Assembly (NCBI GenBank): GCA_018814245.1
Contig: JAHIZN010000337.1
Span: 1 to 5,583, forward strand
Direction: 5' to 3'
From: a bacterium
Lineage (GTDB): Bacteria > UBA9089 > CG2-30-40-21
DNA: 5,583 nucleotides
In this document: piece by piece, positions 1 to 5,266 of the stretch
Numbering within the stretch: the first letter of the stretch is position 1
Layout of the letters: each line of letters begins with the position of its first letter
Made by a program: the position numbers and the translations under genes
The notes under the pieces: generated by a model
Databases searched by the model: none
Told to the model about the DNA's origin: nothing
Seen by the model: only the letters and a program-made list of their open reading frames with translations

Positions 1-522
1 CCTGTAGGCGTGTGCGTGCCTTTCACAATCCAGTTGCCAACCATGCCAGCAGTATAGGTGCCCTGTGTTGTCATGCTGCCCCAGCTGTCATTTACGCTGA
101 AGGTTGTCTCGCCTGTTGCGTTCCATTCGTTAGCACAAGCATCCCTTGCTGTGGCTGTATACACCACCTGCTCTCCGGCTGTAACGGTTTTTGTTGCCGG
201 TGCAATCGAAAATGTCATTGCTGCACCATGGGTGACAATGACTGAGGCTGTGCCAACCTTACCTGTAGTCGTGTGCGTGCCTTTCACAATCCAGTTGCCA
301 ACCATGCCAGCAGTATAGGTGCCCTGTGTTGTCATGCTGCCCCAGCTGTCATTTACGCTGAAGGCTGTCTCGCCTGTTGCGTTCCATTCGTTAGCACAAG
401 CATCTGTTGCTGTGGCTGTATACACCACCTGCTCCCCGGCGGTAACCGTTGCTGCTGCCGGTGCAATCGAAAATGTCGTGGCTGTGCCATGAATGACAGT
501 GACTAAGGCTGTGTCAACCAAT
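1..522 (-). repeat. Tandem 261-bp (87-codon) coding repeat, two near-identical copies
   Basis: Positions 1-261 align without gaps to 262-522, with about 22 mismatches counted by hand (roughly 92% identity). Positions 9-103 and 270-364 are identical over 95 bp. Differences cluster at the end near 200-261, where the linker between Ig-like units lies. A third, strongly diverged unit continues to about 740. The period is a multiple of three, so gain or loss of a unit keeps the reading frame. The first copy reaches the window edge, so more copies may follow. Confidence 0.92.
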
Positions 523-1349
523 GCAGTGTATGTGCCGGTAACTGTCCATGTCCCAACCTTGCTGGCAGTAAAGATGCCATGTGTTGTCATGCTGCCGGCT
601 ATTGTATTATCTATGCCAAATGTTGTATTATCAGTAACCGTCCAGCTGCCGCCCACCGAGGATCTGGCAATAGCCGTATAGGTTACTATTTCACCTGCCT
701 TGACAGTAGTAGCGTCAGGTTCAATGATAAGTTGATCAGGCAGATAGAAGGTAGTATTTGCTAACCTATCAGATGATCCTTTAGCTTTCACATTTACTGT
801 AGATGAAGATTGGAAATTGGCAGTAAAGGTAGTGCTAAAGCTGCCTGCAGTGTTTGCATAGGTAGAGGTTATTGGATTAAGAGAAGAAGTGCCAAAGAAA
901 ATAATTATGTACTCATCGTCAGTATATCCTTCTCCAGTAACAGTAATAATAGTGCCTACTGTACCTGTGACAGGGGTAATTGATAGATTGAGCACAGCAA
1001 AGGTAGTGGTAGTAGCCCGCATAGAGCTAAGTCCGGTAGCGGTAATGGTTGCTATCCCTGCATTATGTATGGGTATGGTAAATGGCAGTAAAAAATTGCC
1101 CTCAGTATCAGCTGTAACAGTGGTAAGGCTCTGAATGGTACCAAAATCAATCCTTACCTGTTCATTGGAATCAAATGCAATATCATTATTAGTAGTTAAG
1201 GTTGCTGAAATCCCTACCGTACCATAGTAAGGCGTGACCATGATGCCATCGTATAGTCCTCCAATAGCCCAGCTATTCGTAACAAACCCCATTACCGCCA
1301 ACACCATCACAATCACATAAGCCTTGATATTATTCACTACCTTGTTCAT
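1..1349 (-). CDS. Secreted Ig-like repeat surface protein, 5' part (partial)
   Basis: The minus frame is open from the ATG at 1349 to the window edge: 449 codons with no stop, C-terminus missing. The start is set by GGAGG at 1363-1359, 9 nt upstream. Residues 1-28 form a Sec signal peptide: lysines at 3 and 9, hydrophobic core at about 10-23, likely cleavage after S-W-A28. Two related beta-rich domains follow (about 36-120 and 121-204), each with a TPxxGTVG-type opening and a later FGT, resembling IPT/TIG-like Ig folds. From about 205 come three units with T-V-x-A-G-E, a W/SMTT segment and a VGxWxVxGT segment; the last two (from 293 and 380) are spaced exactly 87 residues apart. The later units contain single cysteines (318, 405) in a DACANEW segment. 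The protein is Thr/Ser/Ala-rich with few charges, as is usual for extracellular adhesins or stalk proteins. No catalytic motif is visible and the function is unknown. A long divergent leader lies upstream. Confidence 0.85.
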   Translation of the reverse strand, partial: MNKVVNNIKAYVIVMVLAVMGFVTNSWAIGGLYDGIMVTPYYGTVGISATLTTNNDIAFDSNEQVRIDFGTIQSLTTVTADTEGNFLLPFTIPIHNAGIATITATGLSSMRATTTTFAVLNLSITPVTGTVGTIITVTGEGYTDDEYIIIFFGTSSLNPITSTYANTAGSFSTTFTANFQSSSTVNVKAKGSSDRLANTTFYLPDQLIIEPDATTVKAGEIVTYTAIARSSVGGSWTVTDNTTFGIDNTIAGSMTTHGIFTASKVGTWTVTGTYTALVDTALVTVIHGTATTFSIAPAAATVTAGEQVVYTATATDACANEWNATGETAFSVNDSWGSMTTQGTYTAGMVGNWIVKGTHTTTGKVGTASVIVTHGAAMTFSIAPATKTVTAGEQVVYTATARDACANEWNATGETTFSVNDSWGSMTTQGTYTAGMVGNWIVKGTHTPT

Positions 1350-1379
1350 TTTACCATGCCTCCATCTAAAAATAATGAT

Positions 1380-1418
1380 AAAAAAAGCGGCTCAGGCTTA
1401 AAAACAGCCTGTCCGCTT
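1380..1418 (-). terminator. Intrinsic terminator-like hairpin in the surface-gene leader
   Basis: Read on the minus strand, AAGCGG pairs with CCGCTT and an inner CAGGCT pairs with AGCCTG around a 7-nt loop, with a small asymmetric internal loop between the two stems. Seven T residues (1386-1380) follow directly. This is the form of a rho-independent terminator. It ends only 17 nt before the Shine-Dalgarno site of the surface-protein gene and starts at the stop codon of a 24-codon ORF. No gene was recognised further upstream on this strand, so it is either an attenuator in the leader or the end of a small transcript. Confidence 0.72.
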
Positions 1419-1491
1419 AATATTTGCTAACCTTTGATGTCATATTTGTAATAGGATTAAGACAAATTAGATGAAAAATAATAATCATCAT
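1417..1491 (-). CDS. Possible 24-residue leader peptide
   Basis: A short ORF starts with two consecutive ATGs (1491 and 1488) and has GGAGG at 1503-1499 with ideal 7-nt spacing. It encodes 24 residues: a hydrophobic start with three consecutive Ile (all ATT), one Cys, and a basic end (SKVSKY). Its TAA overlaps the base of the terminator-like hairpin at 1380-1418. Short ORF, strong ribosome site and adjoining terminator are the layout of leader-peptide attenuation, but no run of codons for one regulated amino acid other than Ile is obvious, and no alternative antiterminator was worked out. The same frame is open further upstream to a TTG at 1752, but that region is very AT-rich and has no good start signal. 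It may be a chance ORF. Confidence 0.35.
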   Translation of the reverse strand: MMIIIFHLICLNPITNMTSKVSKY

Positions 1492-1662
1492 TCCTATTCC
1501 TCCATTTTTTTCTTTTGAAAATGCAGAGACACAAAGCAAATTATTTATTTTTTGTAGCAGCATATTCTTTATTATTCGAAATTGATCGCGAAAACAAAAA
1601 TTGAAGATTAGTAGAAAGAACACACAATAAAAATGAAGTTGTCCAAAAATCAAGATAATTAA

Positions 1663-1691
1663 TATATACCACAATATTTTCATTTTGTCAA
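1663..1691 (-). promoter_or_regulatory. Sigma-70-like promoter for the surface-protein leader
   Basis: On the minus strand there is a perfect -35 TTGACA (1691-1686), a 17-nt spacer, and a -10 of TATATA (1668-1663). Transcription would start near 1656, giving a leader of about 300 nt before the ATG at 1349. The leader would contain the 24-codon ORF and the terminator-like hairpin. The region is AT-rich, so chance matches are possible, but spacing and -35 are ideal and no better promoter was seen closer to the gene. Confidence 0.5.
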
Positions 1692-1796
1692 TAAAAATTT
1701 CCATTTTTGTGCAATATTTAATTACCGATGAAAATTGGCAGTGCTGTGTCAACTGTTAATTGTCGCATAGTTAATTATGTATGGACAGAGTCTGCC

Positions 1797-1835
1797 CCCC
1801 TGCATTCGCAGGGGCAAGCTCTGCGAATGCAGGGG
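1797..1835. repeat. Compound palindrome with CTGCATTCGCAG core
   Basis: Positions 1797-1810 and 1822-1835 are a perfect 14-bp inverted repeat around an 11-nt loop. The left part is itself a hairpin: CCCCTGC-ATTC-GCAGGGG at 1797-1814. The same core occurs at 4951-4970 (opposite strand version) and, split by an inserted element, at 5290-5531. No T-run follows on either strand, so it looks like a dispersed REP-like repeat rather than a terminator. Confidence 0.85.
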
Positions 1836-1836
1836 A

Positions 1837-1854
1837 TGATAGAGGTGCTGCCTC
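1837..1854 (-). repeat. 18-bp module, degenerate copy 1
   Basis: On the minus strand this reads GAGGCAGCACCTCTATCA, three mismatches from the 2222-2239 copy. It is preceded by GCAGAG-ACAGGG and followed by T-CCCCTGC. It therefore again lies in the loop of a hairpin (GCAGAG against CCCTGC, one mismatch), with the usual ACAAG loop altered to ACAGG. The assignment is less certain than for the other copies. Confidence 0.6.
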
Positions 1855-1875
1855 CCCTGTCTCTGCCACCAATAA

Positions 1876-1892
1876 GCGACCACAAGGGTCGC
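1876..1892. repeat. Empty hairpin GCGACC-ACAAG-GGTCGC
   Basis: A perfect 6-bp stem encloses the 5-nt loop ACAAG. It is followed by a GCAGCTACAA tail (to 1900). The same hairpin and tail recur at 2211-2253 carrying an 18-bp insertion in the loop, so this copy serves as the uninterrupted reference. Homology appears to extend upstream as well (CTCCCCTGTCT at 1852-1862 and 2180-2190). Confidence 0.88.
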
Positions 1893-1936
1893 AGCTACAA
1901 AGATTCCCACACACAACAATCGATTACATCGTAGCT

Positions 1937-1953
1937 GCAGGGCTTGTCCCTGC
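1937..1953. repeat. Empty hairpin GCAGGG-CTTGT-CCCTGC
   Basis: A perfect 6-bp stem encloses the loop CTTGT, which is ACAAG on the minus strand. It is preceded by GTAGCT. The filled counterparts at 2272-2306 and 5016-5050 have the same stem and loop plus 18 bp. GTAGCTGC at 1931-1938 is the inverse complement of GCAGCTAC at 1891-1898, linking this hairpin to the one at 1876-1892 as a larger composite. Confidence 0.85.
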
Positions 1954-1958
1954 TTAAC

Positions 1959-1998
1959 GGACACCCACAAGAAGGGAGCCTCTCTGGCAGGGATGTCC
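1959..1998 (+). repeat. Hairpin carrying 18-bp module, copy 2
   Basis: The stem GGACACCC (1959-1966) pairs with GGGATGTCC (1990-1998), with one bulged A. The loop holds ACAAG (1967-1971) followed directly by the module AAGGGAGCCTCTCTGGCA (1972-1989). The module matches the 2222-2239 copy at 14 of 18 positions. It has the same position relative to ACAAG as the better-conserved copies, in a hairpin with a different stem. Confidence 0.65.
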
Positions 1999-2003
1999 CT
2001 ACA

Positions 2004-2179
2004 AATTGTTATGCGTCAAATTAAGGTTGACACGACAGCAGTACATCCTGACATTAATTCCTGACAGTTTGATAATGCCTGCCAAGTTTTTCACGGGCAT
2101 TGTTCTTTGTGAATTGCCAAGTAATTTTAGTTTGAAGCAAGTATAACTATTTCGCCAATTCTTTGTGGTGTCAAGGATA
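2004..2179. other. Non-coding stretch without recognised content
   Basis: This segment lies inside the gene-free region 1692-2356. It contains a minus-strand open frame of about 60 codons that lacks a ribosome site and resembles nothing I recognise. A 6-bp inverted repeat (AATGCC ... GGCATT, about 2074-2101) is present. It could be decayed coding sequence, but I see no evidence that decides this. Confidence 0.4.
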
Positions 2180-2210
2180 CTCCCCTGTCTTTTGCTGCCA
2201 TACATAAGAG

Positions 2211-2245
2211 GCGACCACAAGGAGGTAGCACCTCTGGCAGGTCGC
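2211..2245 (+). repeat. Hairpin with inserted 18-bp module, copy 3
   Basis: The stem GCGACC (2211-2216), the loop ACAAG (2217-2221) and the closing stem GGTCGC (2240-2245) match the empty hairpin at 1876-1892. The only difference is 18 extra bases, GAGGTAGCACCTCTGGCA (2222-2239), placed exactly between loop and closing stem. The tail GCAGCTACAA also matches. The module contains its own small palindrome, AGGT-AGC-ACCT. Confidence 0.88.
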
Positions 2246-2269
2246 AGCTACAAGTACGAATAGCTGTAG

Positions 2270-2307
2270 CTGCAGGGTGCCAGGGGTGCTACCCCCTTGT
2301 CCCTGCC
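2270..2307 (-). repeat. 38-bp dispersed repeat with 18-bp module, copy 4
   Basis: This is identical over 38 bp to 5014-5051. It is the filled form of the hairpin at 1937-1953: GCAGGG (2272-2277), the module in reverse orientation (2278-2295; on the minus strand GGGGTAGCACCCCTGGCA), CTTGT (2296-2300) and CCCTGC (2301-2306). TGTAGCTGC just before it (2265-2273) is the inverse complement of GCAGCTACA at 2244-2252, so copies 3 and 4 form one composite with opposed modules. A related CCTGAAT(A/G)(A)TTACTAAA string follows about 16 nt later, as it also does at the second locus. Confidence 0.9.
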
Positions 2308-2323
2308 ATAATCATTCCTATGC

Positions 2324-2454
2324 CTGAATAATTACTAAAAACAAGCAAAATAAAACTTGACTTGCAGCTATGTTTGAGGTATAATTTGTAAATATTCAAC
2401 CATAAAAAGAGATGAAGAATTTTCATTATCTAATTGAAAGCTGAATAATTACTA
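2324..2454 (+). repeat. 14-bp direct repeats flanking the mtnP promoter
   Basis: CTGAATAATTACTA occurs at 2324-2337 and again at 2441-2454, enclosing 103 bp that contain the promoter at 2357-2385. A third version with one mismatch lies at 5070-5083, upstream of the lysine-rich gene and just after the second copy of the 38-bp repeat. The arrangement suggests that upstream segments were duplicated or exchanged by recombination. Confidence 0.7.
2357..2385 (+). promoter_or_regulatory. Strong sigma-70 promoter of the mtnP-hldA-hldC operon
   Basis: The -35 TTGACT (2357-2362, 5 of 6 consensus), a 17-nt spacer and a perfect -10 TATAAT (2380-2385) give a start near 2392 and an untranslated leader of about 80 nt before the ATG at 2474. 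No operator palindrome overlaps it. The 80-nt leader shows only a weak 5-bp hairpin near 2412-2426 and no recognised riboswitch, so the operon looks constitutively expressed. Confidence 0.85.
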
Positions 2455-2473
2455 TTAGTTAAGGGGAAACAAG

Positions 2474-3349
2474 ATGAAAGAAAAAGTACGGATTGGGATT
2501 ATTGGCGGCAGTGGACTTTATCAAATGGATGGAGTAGAAGATATTACAACAATGGCTGTTGACACCCCCTTTGGGAAGCCATCTGATGAATTAATTATTG
2601 GCAGCCTTAATGGTGAAAAAATAGCCTTTTTGGCAAGGCATAAAAGAGGGCATTGTATTATGCCCACAGAGATAAACTTCAGGGCAAATATCTATGCCTT
2701 AAAATCAATTGGTGTAGAATGGATTATAAGTATTAGTGCTGTAGGAAGCTTGAGAGAAGAGTTTCAGCCATTGGATATGGTTATACCTGATCAGGTGTTT
2801 GATTATACTAAGCATCGGATTTCTACCTTTTTTGGAGAGGGAATGGTAGCTCATGTTGGCATGGCTGATCCATTTTGCCCCACCTTAAGCCAGATCCTGC
2901 TTGATACAGCTACAGATGCAGGATGTTGCGTTCATAAGGGAGGAACTTATGTTTGCATCGAAGGACCACAGTTCTCTACCCGGGCTGAATCAAATGCCTA
3001 CCGTCAACTTGGTTTTGATATTATTGGCATGACTGCTATGCCAGAGGCAAAACTTGCCAGAGAAGCACAGATTTGCTATGCCACACTTGCTATGGTCACA
3101 GATTATGATGTCTGGCATGAATCAACTGGTGATGTTACTGTAGAAATGGTTATAGAAAACCTGAATAAAAATGTTGCTAATGCTAAAAGGATAATCAATA
3201 ATATAATCAGTAGAATTCCACAGGAGAGGGGAGGCGGTATCTCTGGCACATGTGGTTGTGCTTCTGCTCTAAAGAATGCGGTGATTACTAATCCTGATAT
3301 AATCCCTGATGAAACAAGAAAAAAATTGGCGTTATTGAAAGAACTATAG
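2474..3349 (+). CDS. mtnP: S-methyl-5'-thioadenosine phosphorylase
   Basis: This cytoplasmic enzyme splits methylthioadenosine with phosphate into adenine and methylthioribose 1-phosphate, clearing the by-product of polyamine and other S-adenosylmethionine-dependent reactions. The 291 residues cover the full family length. Visible motifs are the phosphate-binding GGSG (11-14), VDTPFGKPSD (29-38), RHKRGH (55-60), a SAVGSLREE segment (88-96), EGPQFSTRAES (163-173) and GMTAMPEAKLARE (185-197). TDYDVW (209-214) has the two aspartates (210, 212) that mark adenine-specific MTA phosphorylases; purine nucleoside phosphorylases carry Asn in this region. C260-G-C262 near the C-terminus resembles the CXC motif of thermophilic archaeal MTA phosphorylases. 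AAGGGG (2461-2466) lies 7 nt before the start. It is first gene of the operon, 44 nt before hldA. Confidence 0.95.
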   Translation: MKEKVRIGIIGGSGLYQMDGVEDITTMAVDTPFGKPSDELIIGSLNGEKIAFLARHKRGHCIMPTEINFRANIYALKSIGVEWIISISAVGSLREEFQPLDMVIPDQVFDYTKHRISTFFGEGMVAHVGMADPFCPTLSQILLDTATDAGCCVHKGGTYVCIEGPQFSTRAESNAYRQLGFDIIGMTAMPEAKLAREAQICYATLAMVTDYDVWHESTGDVTVEMVIENLNKNVANAKRIINNIISRIPQERGGGISGTCGCASALKNAVITNPDIIPDETRKKLALLKEL

Positions 3350-3366
3350 GTCTTACAAGACCTATA
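3345..3366 (+). repeat. Inverted repeat across the mtnP stop codon
   Basis: TATAGGTCTT (3345-3354) and AAGACCTATA (3357-3366) are perfect inverse complements. They would fold as a 9-bp stem with a 4-nt loop that includes the TAG stop of mtnP. No T-run follows, so termination is unlikely. It could be an mRNA processing or stability element that sets mtnP apart from hldA. CTATAG recurs at 3371-3376 just before the hldA ribosome site. Confidence 0.75.
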
Positions 3367-3393
3367 ATACCTATAGAAATGGAGGATTACGCT

Positions 3394-4380
3394 ATGGATA
3401 AGAAAAGGCTGGATAATATTATTTCAAAGTTTAATGAGGCAAATGTGCTTGTGATAGGTGATTTAATGCTGGATGAGTTTGTTTGGGGCAAGGTAACCAG
3501 AGTATCACCAGAGGCACCTGTGCCGGTGGTAGATGTTACCTCTATTACTTTTTCCCCAGGCGGGGCAGGGAATGTGGTCAATAATATTCGTGTCCTTGGC
3601 GGAAAGGTATACCCGGTTGGTATAATTGGTGAGGATGGTACGGCTCAAAAATTGATTGCAGAATTGAGAAAAAAAAATATTGATGTAGATGGTATTGTTG
3701 TTGATAGTGAACGGCCCACAACATTAAAATCAAGGGTCATTGCTCACTCACAACAAATGCTCAGGATTGATCGGGAACAAAGGGGAGAAATCCCTGAATG
3801 GGTGGCAAAACAGATGTTGAGTTATGTTAAAATGCTCCTGCCAGAGATAAGAGCAGTAGTTATTTCTGATTATGGTAAAGGGGTTGTTTCTCCTCGATTA
3901 CTGGAGGAGCTGATTCCATTATGCCGGAAAAACTCTTTGCCAATAATTGTTGATCCAAAGGTAAACCATTCCTTATATTATAAGGGAATATCTGTGATTA
4001 CCCCTAATCATCTTGAGGCAGGAGAAATTATCCATCAAAAGATTACCGATGAAGAACTACTCTTGCTTGCTGGACAGAGAATACTTTCAGAGCTTGAAAG
4101 CGAGGCAGTGCTGATCACCAGAGGAGAAGATGGCATGTCGCTCTTTGAGAAGGATGGAAGCATCACCCATATTCCTACGGTTGCAAAAGAGGTCTATGAT
4201 GTAACTGGTGCAGGGGATACAGTGGTAAGCGTGATGTCTTTAAGCATTGCATGTGGAGCAAAGATGAAAGAGGCATCTATTTTATCTAATTTTGCAGCAG
4301 GAATAGTGGTAGAAAAGATAGGCACTGCTGTAGTTACTGCCTCAGAATTAAGAGAAAGGGTTAAGGGTTCTTATGAGTGA
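3394..4380 (+). CDS. hldA: D-glycero-beta-D-manno-heptose-7-phosphate kinase
   Basis: This PfkB/ribokinase-family enzyme uses ATP to phosphorylate D-glycero-beta-D-manno-heptose 7-phosphate at C1, an early cytoplasmic step towards ADP-heptose for the lipopolysaccharide core. I chose the ATG at 3394 (328 residues) because GGAGG at 3381-3385 lies 8 nt before it. An in-frame ATG at 3379 would put that site inside the gene and has no ribosome site of its own. Motifs are GDLMLDEFVWG (22-32) with the HldE-type continuation TRVSPEAPVPVV (35-46), GGAGNVVNN (56-64), DPK (187-189), TPNHLE (203-208), RGEDGM (243-248) and the PfkB signature DVTGAGDT (269-276) with catalytic Asp275. Its length equals the N-terminal kinase domain of the bifunctional HldE, here a separate protein. 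It overlaps hldC by 8 nt. Confidence 0.95.
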   Translation: MDKKRLDNIISKFNEANVLVIGDLMLDEFVWGKVTRVSPEAPVPVVDVTSITFSPGGAGNVVNNIRVLGGKVYPVGIIGEDGTAQKLIAELRKKNIDVDGIVVDSERPTTLKSRVIAHSQQMLRIDREQRGEIPEWVAKQMLSYVKMLLPEIRAVVISDYGKGVVSPRLLEELIPLCRKNSLPIIVDPKVNHSLYYKGISVITPNHLEAGEIIHQKITDEELLLLAGQRILSELESEAVLITRGEDGMSLFEKDGSITHIPTVAKEVYDVTGAGDTVVSVMSLSIACGAKMKEASILSNFAAGIVVEKIGTAVVTASELRERVKGSYE

Positions 4381-4867
4381 AAAGATTAAGAGCTTGGGTG
4401 AAATAAAACAAATAGTTGGCATACTCAAAAGCCAGAACAAAAAGATTGTTTTTACCAATGGGTGTTTTGATATCTTGCATATAGGTCATGTCAAATACAT
4501 CGAGGAAGCAAAAAGACTTGGCAATGTCTTGATCATGGGGCTAAATACAGACTGGTCAGTATGTGCCAATAAGGGTCCTTTGCGTCCATTGGTTGGTGAA
4601 CAGGACAGGGCAGAGGTTTTGGCAGCACTTTCTTGTGTTGATTATATCGTTATGTTTGATGAATTTACCCCGGAAAGACTGATTGAGGAAATAGTCCCAA
4701 ACATCTTAGTTAAGGGCGGGGATTACAAAATAGATGATATTAAGGGCAGGGAATGCGTTGAGACTCATGGCGGAAGGGTTGTTTCCATACCATTTATTCC
4801 AGATAAGTCTACAAGCAATCTCATCAAATTGATTATCGAAAGATATGGGCATGGGAATATGTTTTGA
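4373..4867 (+). CDS. hldC: D-glycero-beta-D-manno-heptose 1-phosphate adenylyltransferase
   Basis: This nucleotidyltransferase (cytidylyltransferase-like fold) transfers AMP from ATP to heptose 1-phosphate, yielding ADP-D-glycero-beta-D-manno-heptose. The 164 residues match the C-terminal domain of HldE. Motifs are FTNGCFDILHIGH (27-39) with the nucleotidyltransferase HxGH (36-39), GLNTD (56-60), KGPLRP (67-72), an EQDRAEVLAAL segment (76-86), LVKGGDY (112-118), GRE (125-127) and the terminal STSNLI (146-151) replacing the usual STT. The residue before NKGPLRP is unusual: VCANKG stands where VRxLKG is common. The ATG overlaps the hldA stop in ATGAGTGA, and AAGGG (4363-4367) lies 5 nt upstream, indicating translational coupling. 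The other pathway enzymes (GmhA, GmhB, HldD) are not in the window. No terminator with a T-run follows. Confidence 0.94.
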   Translation: MSEKIKSLGEIKQIVGILKSQNKKIVFTNGCFDILHIGHVKYIEEAKRLGNVLIMGLNTDWSVCANKGPLRPLVGEQDRAEVLAALSCVDYIVMFDEFTPERLIEEIVPNILVKGGDYKIDDIKGRECVETHGGRVVSIPFIPDKSTSNLIKLIIERYGHGNMF

Positions 4868-4950
4868 TTGCCAGCCATAGTGCTGTATCACGATTAAATA
4901 TTAGGATCTGATAACTTTAATTTCCTCCGAGCATCGCTGGGAATATTGTC

Positions 4951-4970
4951 ATTCCTGCGAATGCAGGAAT
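4951..4970. repeat. ATTCCTGC-GAAT-GCAGGAAT palindrome
   Basis: This is a perfect 8-bp stem with a 4-nt loop and no following T-run. It has the form of the widespread intergenic repeats of the ATTCC...GGAAT type (the Neisseria dRS3 sequence is a well-known example of the same shape; relationship not implied). Its core is the reverse complement form of the CTGCATTCGCAG core at 1797-1814. It sits between hldC and the lysine-rich gene and might weakly stabilise the 3' end of the operon mRNA. Confidence 0.8.
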
Positions 4971-5013
4971 CTCCCTATCCAAGCTATCAAAAATTAATGT
5001 TATGGCGTAGTAT

Positions 5014-5051
5014 CTGCAGGGTGCCAGGGGTGCTACCCCCTTGTCCCTGCC
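5014..5051 (-). repeat. 38-bp dispersed repeat with 18-bp module, copy 5
   Basis: This is an exact second copy of 2270-2307, with the module on the minus strand at 5022-5039 inside the GCAGGG-CTTGT-CCCTGC hairpin. Like the first copy it lies upstream of a plus-strand gene and is followed by a CTGAATAGTTACTA string (5070-5083). Perfect identity over 38 bp between loci 2.7 kb apart indicates recent spread or strong constraint. Confidence 0.9.
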
Positions 5052-5111
5052 TTAATTATGTCTTGCAACCTGAATAGTTACTAAATTATAAAATTAAAAG
5101 GAGGAAAAAAC

Positions 5112-5213
5112 ATGGCTAAAGATCAAAATGCGAAAAAAGAGGTAAAAAAGAAAGCTGAAAAAACATTGAAAGAGAAAAGACTTGCAAAAAAAACAAAAAA
5201 AGAAGGTAGCTGA
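5112..5213 (+). CDS. 33-residue lysine-rich small protein
   Basis: A short ORF is preceded by AGGAGG (5099-5104) with ideal 7-nt spacing, the best ribosome site in the window. The 33 residues include 13 Lys and one Arg against five acidic residues, no aromatic residues, no Cys and no hydrophobic segment. The middle KTLKEKR (17-23) with flanking Lys-Lys repeats resembles tiny Lys-rich hypothetical proteins I have met in other bacteria, but I cannot name a family. Such a basic, helix-prone peptide could bind RNA, ribosomes or DNA; this is inference only. It has no clear promoter of its own, but it lies 244 nt after hldC on the same strand with no terminator seen between them, so it could be read from the operon promoter. 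Confidence 0.65.
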   Translation: MAKDQNAKKEVKKKAEKTLKEKRLAKKTKKEGS

Positions 5214-5266
5214 TTGTAACTATATGGAAACCAACAAAAAACCTGACATAACGGTTGTAGGGACAG

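Noticed and set aside
12..1134. Plus-strand ORFs opposite the surface-protein gene
   Set aside because: They are antisense shadows of a repetitive gene, and two are near copies only because the 261-bp repeat is duplicated.
755..1433. 13-bp match TATTTGCTAACCT at 755-767 and 1421-1433
   Set aside because: One copy is in the surface gene and the other in its leader. It is short, AT-rich and has no extended similarity, so chance is sufficient.
1417..1752. 111-codon minus-strand ORF as a membrane protein gene
   Set aside because: It needs a TTG start without ribosome site, the region is extremely AT-rich, and its hydrophobicity follows from T-rich codons. A promoter-like pair lies within it. 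Only the last 24 codons have a good start signal.
1728..1970. ORFs on both strands across the repeat island
   Set aside because: They translate palindromic repeats and have no start signals.
1999..2220. 73-codon minus-strand ORF as a transposase remnant
   Set aside because: No ribosome site and no recognisable transposase motif. It ends within the repeat hairpins at both sides.
2412..2444. 10-residue leader ORF in the mtnP 5' untranslated region
   Set aside because: The Shine-Dalgarno match is poor, and no hairpin or terminator is associated with it.
3379..3393. Upstream ATG at 3379 as start of hldA (333 residues)
   Set aside because: It has no ribosome site, and the clear GGAGG at 3381-3385 would lie inside the gene. 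The ATG at 3394 has ideal spacing and matches the usual family start.
4951..4970. Intrinsic terminator of the heptose operon
   Set aside because: The palindrome has no T-run on the plus strand and matches a dispersed repeat family.
5063..5092. Promoter TTGCAA-18-TATAAA for the lysine-rich gene
   Set aside because: Transcription would start at about the ribosome site, leaving almost no leader. The match is modest in AT-rich sequence.
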